Source of the DNA: Umezawaea tangerina
GTDB lineage: Bacteria > Actinomycetota > Actinomycetes > Mycobacteriales > Pseudonocardiaceae
Assembly: GCF_003002815.1 (NCBI RefSeq)
Contig: NZ_PVTF01000023.1
Coordinates: 1 to 64,000, forward strand
DNA: 64,000 nt
Direction: 5' to 3'
Under the pieces are notes generated by a model, which saw only the letters and a list, made by a program, of their open reading frames with translations, ran no database searches and had not been told where the DNA came from. This document shows positions 62,223 to 64,000 of the stretch, in pieces. Position 1 is the stretch's first letter, and the number at the start of each line of letters is the position of its first letter. The translations under genes and the position numbers were made by a program.

Positions 62223-63305
62223 GTGCCGCTACCCCTGACCTCACCGCTGCAGCCGATGCTCGCGACCGCGGTCGACGCGATCCCGTCCGGCAAGGACCTG
62301 CTGTTCGAGCCGAAGTGGGACGGGTTCCGCTGCCTGGTGTTCCGCGACGGCGACGAGGTGGTGCTCCAGTCGCGCAGCGGGAAGCCGTTGAACCGGTACT
62401 TCCCCGAGGTGGTCGCCGCGATGCTCCGGACGCTGCCCGACCGGGTGGTGCTCGACGGCGAGCTGGTGGTCGCGAAGGACGACAGGCTGGACTTCGACGC
62501 GCTGTCGGAGCGCATCCACCCGGCCGCCAGCCGGATCGCGCTGCTGTCCGAGCAGATCCCCGCGGCCTACGTGGCGTTCGACCTGCTCGCGCTCGGCGAC
62601 GAGGTGCTGCTGGAGAAGCCGTGCACCGAACGCCGGGACGCGCTGGTGGCGCTGGTGAAGCCGGGTGACGGGCTCTACCTGACGCCCGCGACCACCGACG
62701 CGGGGCTGGCGGCGCAGTGGTTCGAGCTGTTCGAGGGCGCCGGGCTGGACGGCGTGATCGGCAAGCCCGCGGGCTCGGAGTACACGCCGGGCAAGCGGTC
62801 GATGATCAAGGTCAAGCACGCCCGCTCGGCGGACTGCGTGGTCGCGGGGCTGCGCTGGCACAAGGACACCGACCCCGGCACGGCCGTCGGGTCGCTGCTG
62901 CTGGGCCTGCACGACGACCAGGGCGTGCTGCACCACGTCGGCGTGGTCGGGTCGTTCAAGGCCGACCGCCGCCGGGAGCTGGCCGACGAGCTGCGCGAGC
63001 TGATCACCGAAGCCGGGGACCACCCGTGGCTCGGCCCGGACGCCGAGGACGGCCGCAGGCTGCCCGGCGCGATCAACCGGTGGCGCGGCGAGCACGCGTC
63101 GTGGGTCCCGCTGCGGCCCGAGCGCGTGCTGGAGATCTCCTACACCCAGACCGAGGGCGGGCACCCGGCCCGGCTGCGGCACAACGGCCAGTTCACCCGG
63201 TGGCGGCCGGACCGCGAGGCGGACTCGTGCCGCTACGACCAGCTCGACCAGCCCGCGCGCTACGACGTGGAGTCGGTGCTGCGCGGCGAGGTCAAACCGG
63301 CTTAG
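62223..63305 (+). CDS. ATP-dependent DNA ligase (LigC-like)
   Basis: A 360-aa ligase: adenylation motif I FEPKWDGFRCLVF with nucleophile Lys, LDGELVV (motif III), DGVIGKPAGSEYTPGKRSMIKVKH (motifs IV-V) and the OB fold with SYTQTEGGHPARLRHNGQF. No LigD nuclease or primase domain. Such ligases serve in NHEJ back-up or in stationary-phase and base-excision repair in actinobacteria. GTG start 26 bp after the reductase gene, so they may be cotranscribed. It overlaps the convergent EamA gene by 14 bp. Confidence 0.94.
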   Translation: MPLPLTSPLQPMLATAVDAIPSGKDLLFEPKWDGFRCLVFRDGDEVVLQSRSGKPLNRYFPEVVAAMLRTLPDRVVLDGELVVAKDDRLDFDALSERIHPAASRIALLSEQIPAAYVAFDLLALGDEVLLEKPCTERRDALVALVKPGDGLYLTPATTDAGLAAQWFELFEGAGLDGVIGKPAGSEYTPGKRSMIKVKHARSADCVVAGLRWHKDTDPGTAVGSLLLGLHDDQGVLHHVGVVGSFKADRRRELADELRELITEAGDHPWLGPDAEDGRRLPGAINRWRGEHASWVPLRPERVLEISYTQTEGGHPARLRHNGQFTRWRPDREADSCRYDQLDQPARYDVESVLRGEVKPA

Positions 63306-64000
63306 CGGTCCGGGTGGCGCCCGCGGAGGCGAGCACCACGCAGCACACCGCGACCCACTGCACGGGCCGCAGGGCCTCGCCGAGCACGACCAGGCCGACG
63401 AGCGCGGCCATCGCGGGCTCCAGGCTCATCAGGATGCCGAACACCCGCGGCGGGATGCGGCGCAGCGCCTCCAGCTCCAACGAGTGCGGCACCACCGTGG
63501 ACAGCAGCGCCACGCCGAGGCCGGAGAGCAGCACCAGCGGGTCGAGCAGCACCTGGCTGACGTCGCCGACGCCGAACGGGAGCACCACCAGCGCGGCGAA
63601 CACCATCGCCAGCGCGAGCCCCCGCCCGTCCGGGGACTGGCTGCCCAACGAGGCCGCGAGCAGGATGTAGGTCCCCCAGCACACGCCCGCGAGCAGCGCG
63701 AACACCACACCGGTCCACACCAGGCCGCCGTCGGCGCGGGTCAGCAGCAGCACGCCGCCCGCCGCCAGCAGCGCCCACAGGCCGTCGACCCACCGCCGCG
63801 ACCCGACCACGGCGACGGCCAGCGGGCCGAGGAACTCGATGGTCACCGCCGCGCCCAGCGGGATCCGTTCGATCGCCTGGTAGAAGAGCAGGTTCATCGC
63901 CCCGAGCACCGCGCCGTAGCCGACGACGGTGAGCAGCATCCGCCTGCCGATCCGCACCGAGGGCCGCCACAGGACCACCAGCACCACGGCCGCGAACGCG
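63292..64000 (-). CDS. EamA/DMT family exporter (RhtA-like), 5' end outside window
   Basis: The C-terminal 236 residues of a 10-TM drug/metabolite transporter run to the window edge. Visible are MNLLFYQAIERIPLGAAVTIEFLGPLAVA (end of the first EamA repeat) and the second repeat VFALLAGVCWGTYILLAASLG, then LEALRRIPPRVFGILMSLEPAMAALVGLVVLGEAL. The ERIPLGxAVTIEFLGPL signature is that of RhtA-type homoserine/threonine exporters. The N-terminus lies past base 64000. Confidence 0.88.
   Translation of the reverse strand, partial: AFAAVVLVVLWRPSVRIGRRMLLTVVGYGAVLGAMNLLFYQAIERIPLGAAVTIEFLGPLAVAVVGSRRWVDGLWALLAAGGVLLLTRADGGLVWTGVVFALLAGVCWGTYILLAASLGSQSPDGRGLALAMVFAALVVLPFGVGDVSQVLLDPLVLLSGLGVALLSTVVPHSLELEALRRIPPRVFGILMSLEPAMAALVGLVVLGEALRPVQWVAVCCVVLASAGATRTAKPV

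Overview
The window is high-GC actinobacterial DNA with dense coding, frequent GTG starts, 4-bp stop/start overlaps, SecA2, DUF3040, PPK2 and LCP proteins, and a few TTA codons. The gene content suggests a Pseudonocardiales-type chromosome (Saccharothrix/Lentzea/Actinosynnema-like); this placement is inferred from gene content, not measured.

Layout. 1-682: remnants of a transposase and a tyrosine recombinase lie against the 3' end of a tRNA-Pro gene, consistent with a decayed integrated element. 791-6025: a minus-strand housekeeping block (der, plsC-like, cmk, an SDR, aroH-type chorismate mutase, DUF1015). 6118-9312: a KhtTU-like cation/proton antiporter pair, then a subtilase followed by a separate inhibitor-I9-like small protein. 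10419-23899: acyl-CoA/lipid metabolism (TetR regulators, acyl-CoA dehydrogenase, several SDRs, MaoC, a quinone oxidoreductase and a single-chain acyl-CoA carboxylase). Three divergent promoters here share the palindrome CTAAGC-N4-GCTYAG, so one TetR protein probably controls them together. 24082-26406: SecA2.

27285-37535: a complete choline-to-glycine island. It holds choline oxidase/dehydrogenase, betaine aldehyde dehydrogenase, a Rieske oxygenase with its own Rieske ferredoxin and ferredoxin reductase, dimethylglycine oxidase, sarcosine oxidase and an IclR regulator. 37577-39326: a base-composition outlier with an XRE regulator overlapping a free-standing PheT-like tRNA-binding domain protein and a divergent small membrane protein. 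39323-45614: secreted PHB depolymerase, a second secreted esterase, a GAF-PucR regulator, an MHS transporter and 3-hydroxybutyrate dehydrogenase, which together read as a polyhydroxybutyrate/3-hydroxybutyrate utilisation island. 45810: a 49-aa ORF with TTA as codon 3.

45973-64000: LCP protein, a HipA-like kinase with DUF3037 partner, SGNH hydrolase, lactonase, PPK2, ornithine aminotransferase, DUF2252, ceramidase-family protein, histidine phosphatase, ABC-F protein, a papain-fold protein whose nucleophile is Ser, an HExxxH protein, ZapE, RibD-type reductase, ATP-dependent DNA ligase and an EamA exporter cut by the window end.

The most unusual non-coding content is two families of structured intergenic repeats. 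Family A (137 bp; copies at 19136 and 26423) has a 22-23 bp hairpin with compensatory base changes and is followed each time by an array of short palindromes built on GC-TNC-GC. Family B (117-120 bp; copies at 48492 and 56006) folds into four nested helices, two of which show paired substitutions. Neither is a recognised RNA or mobile element to me.
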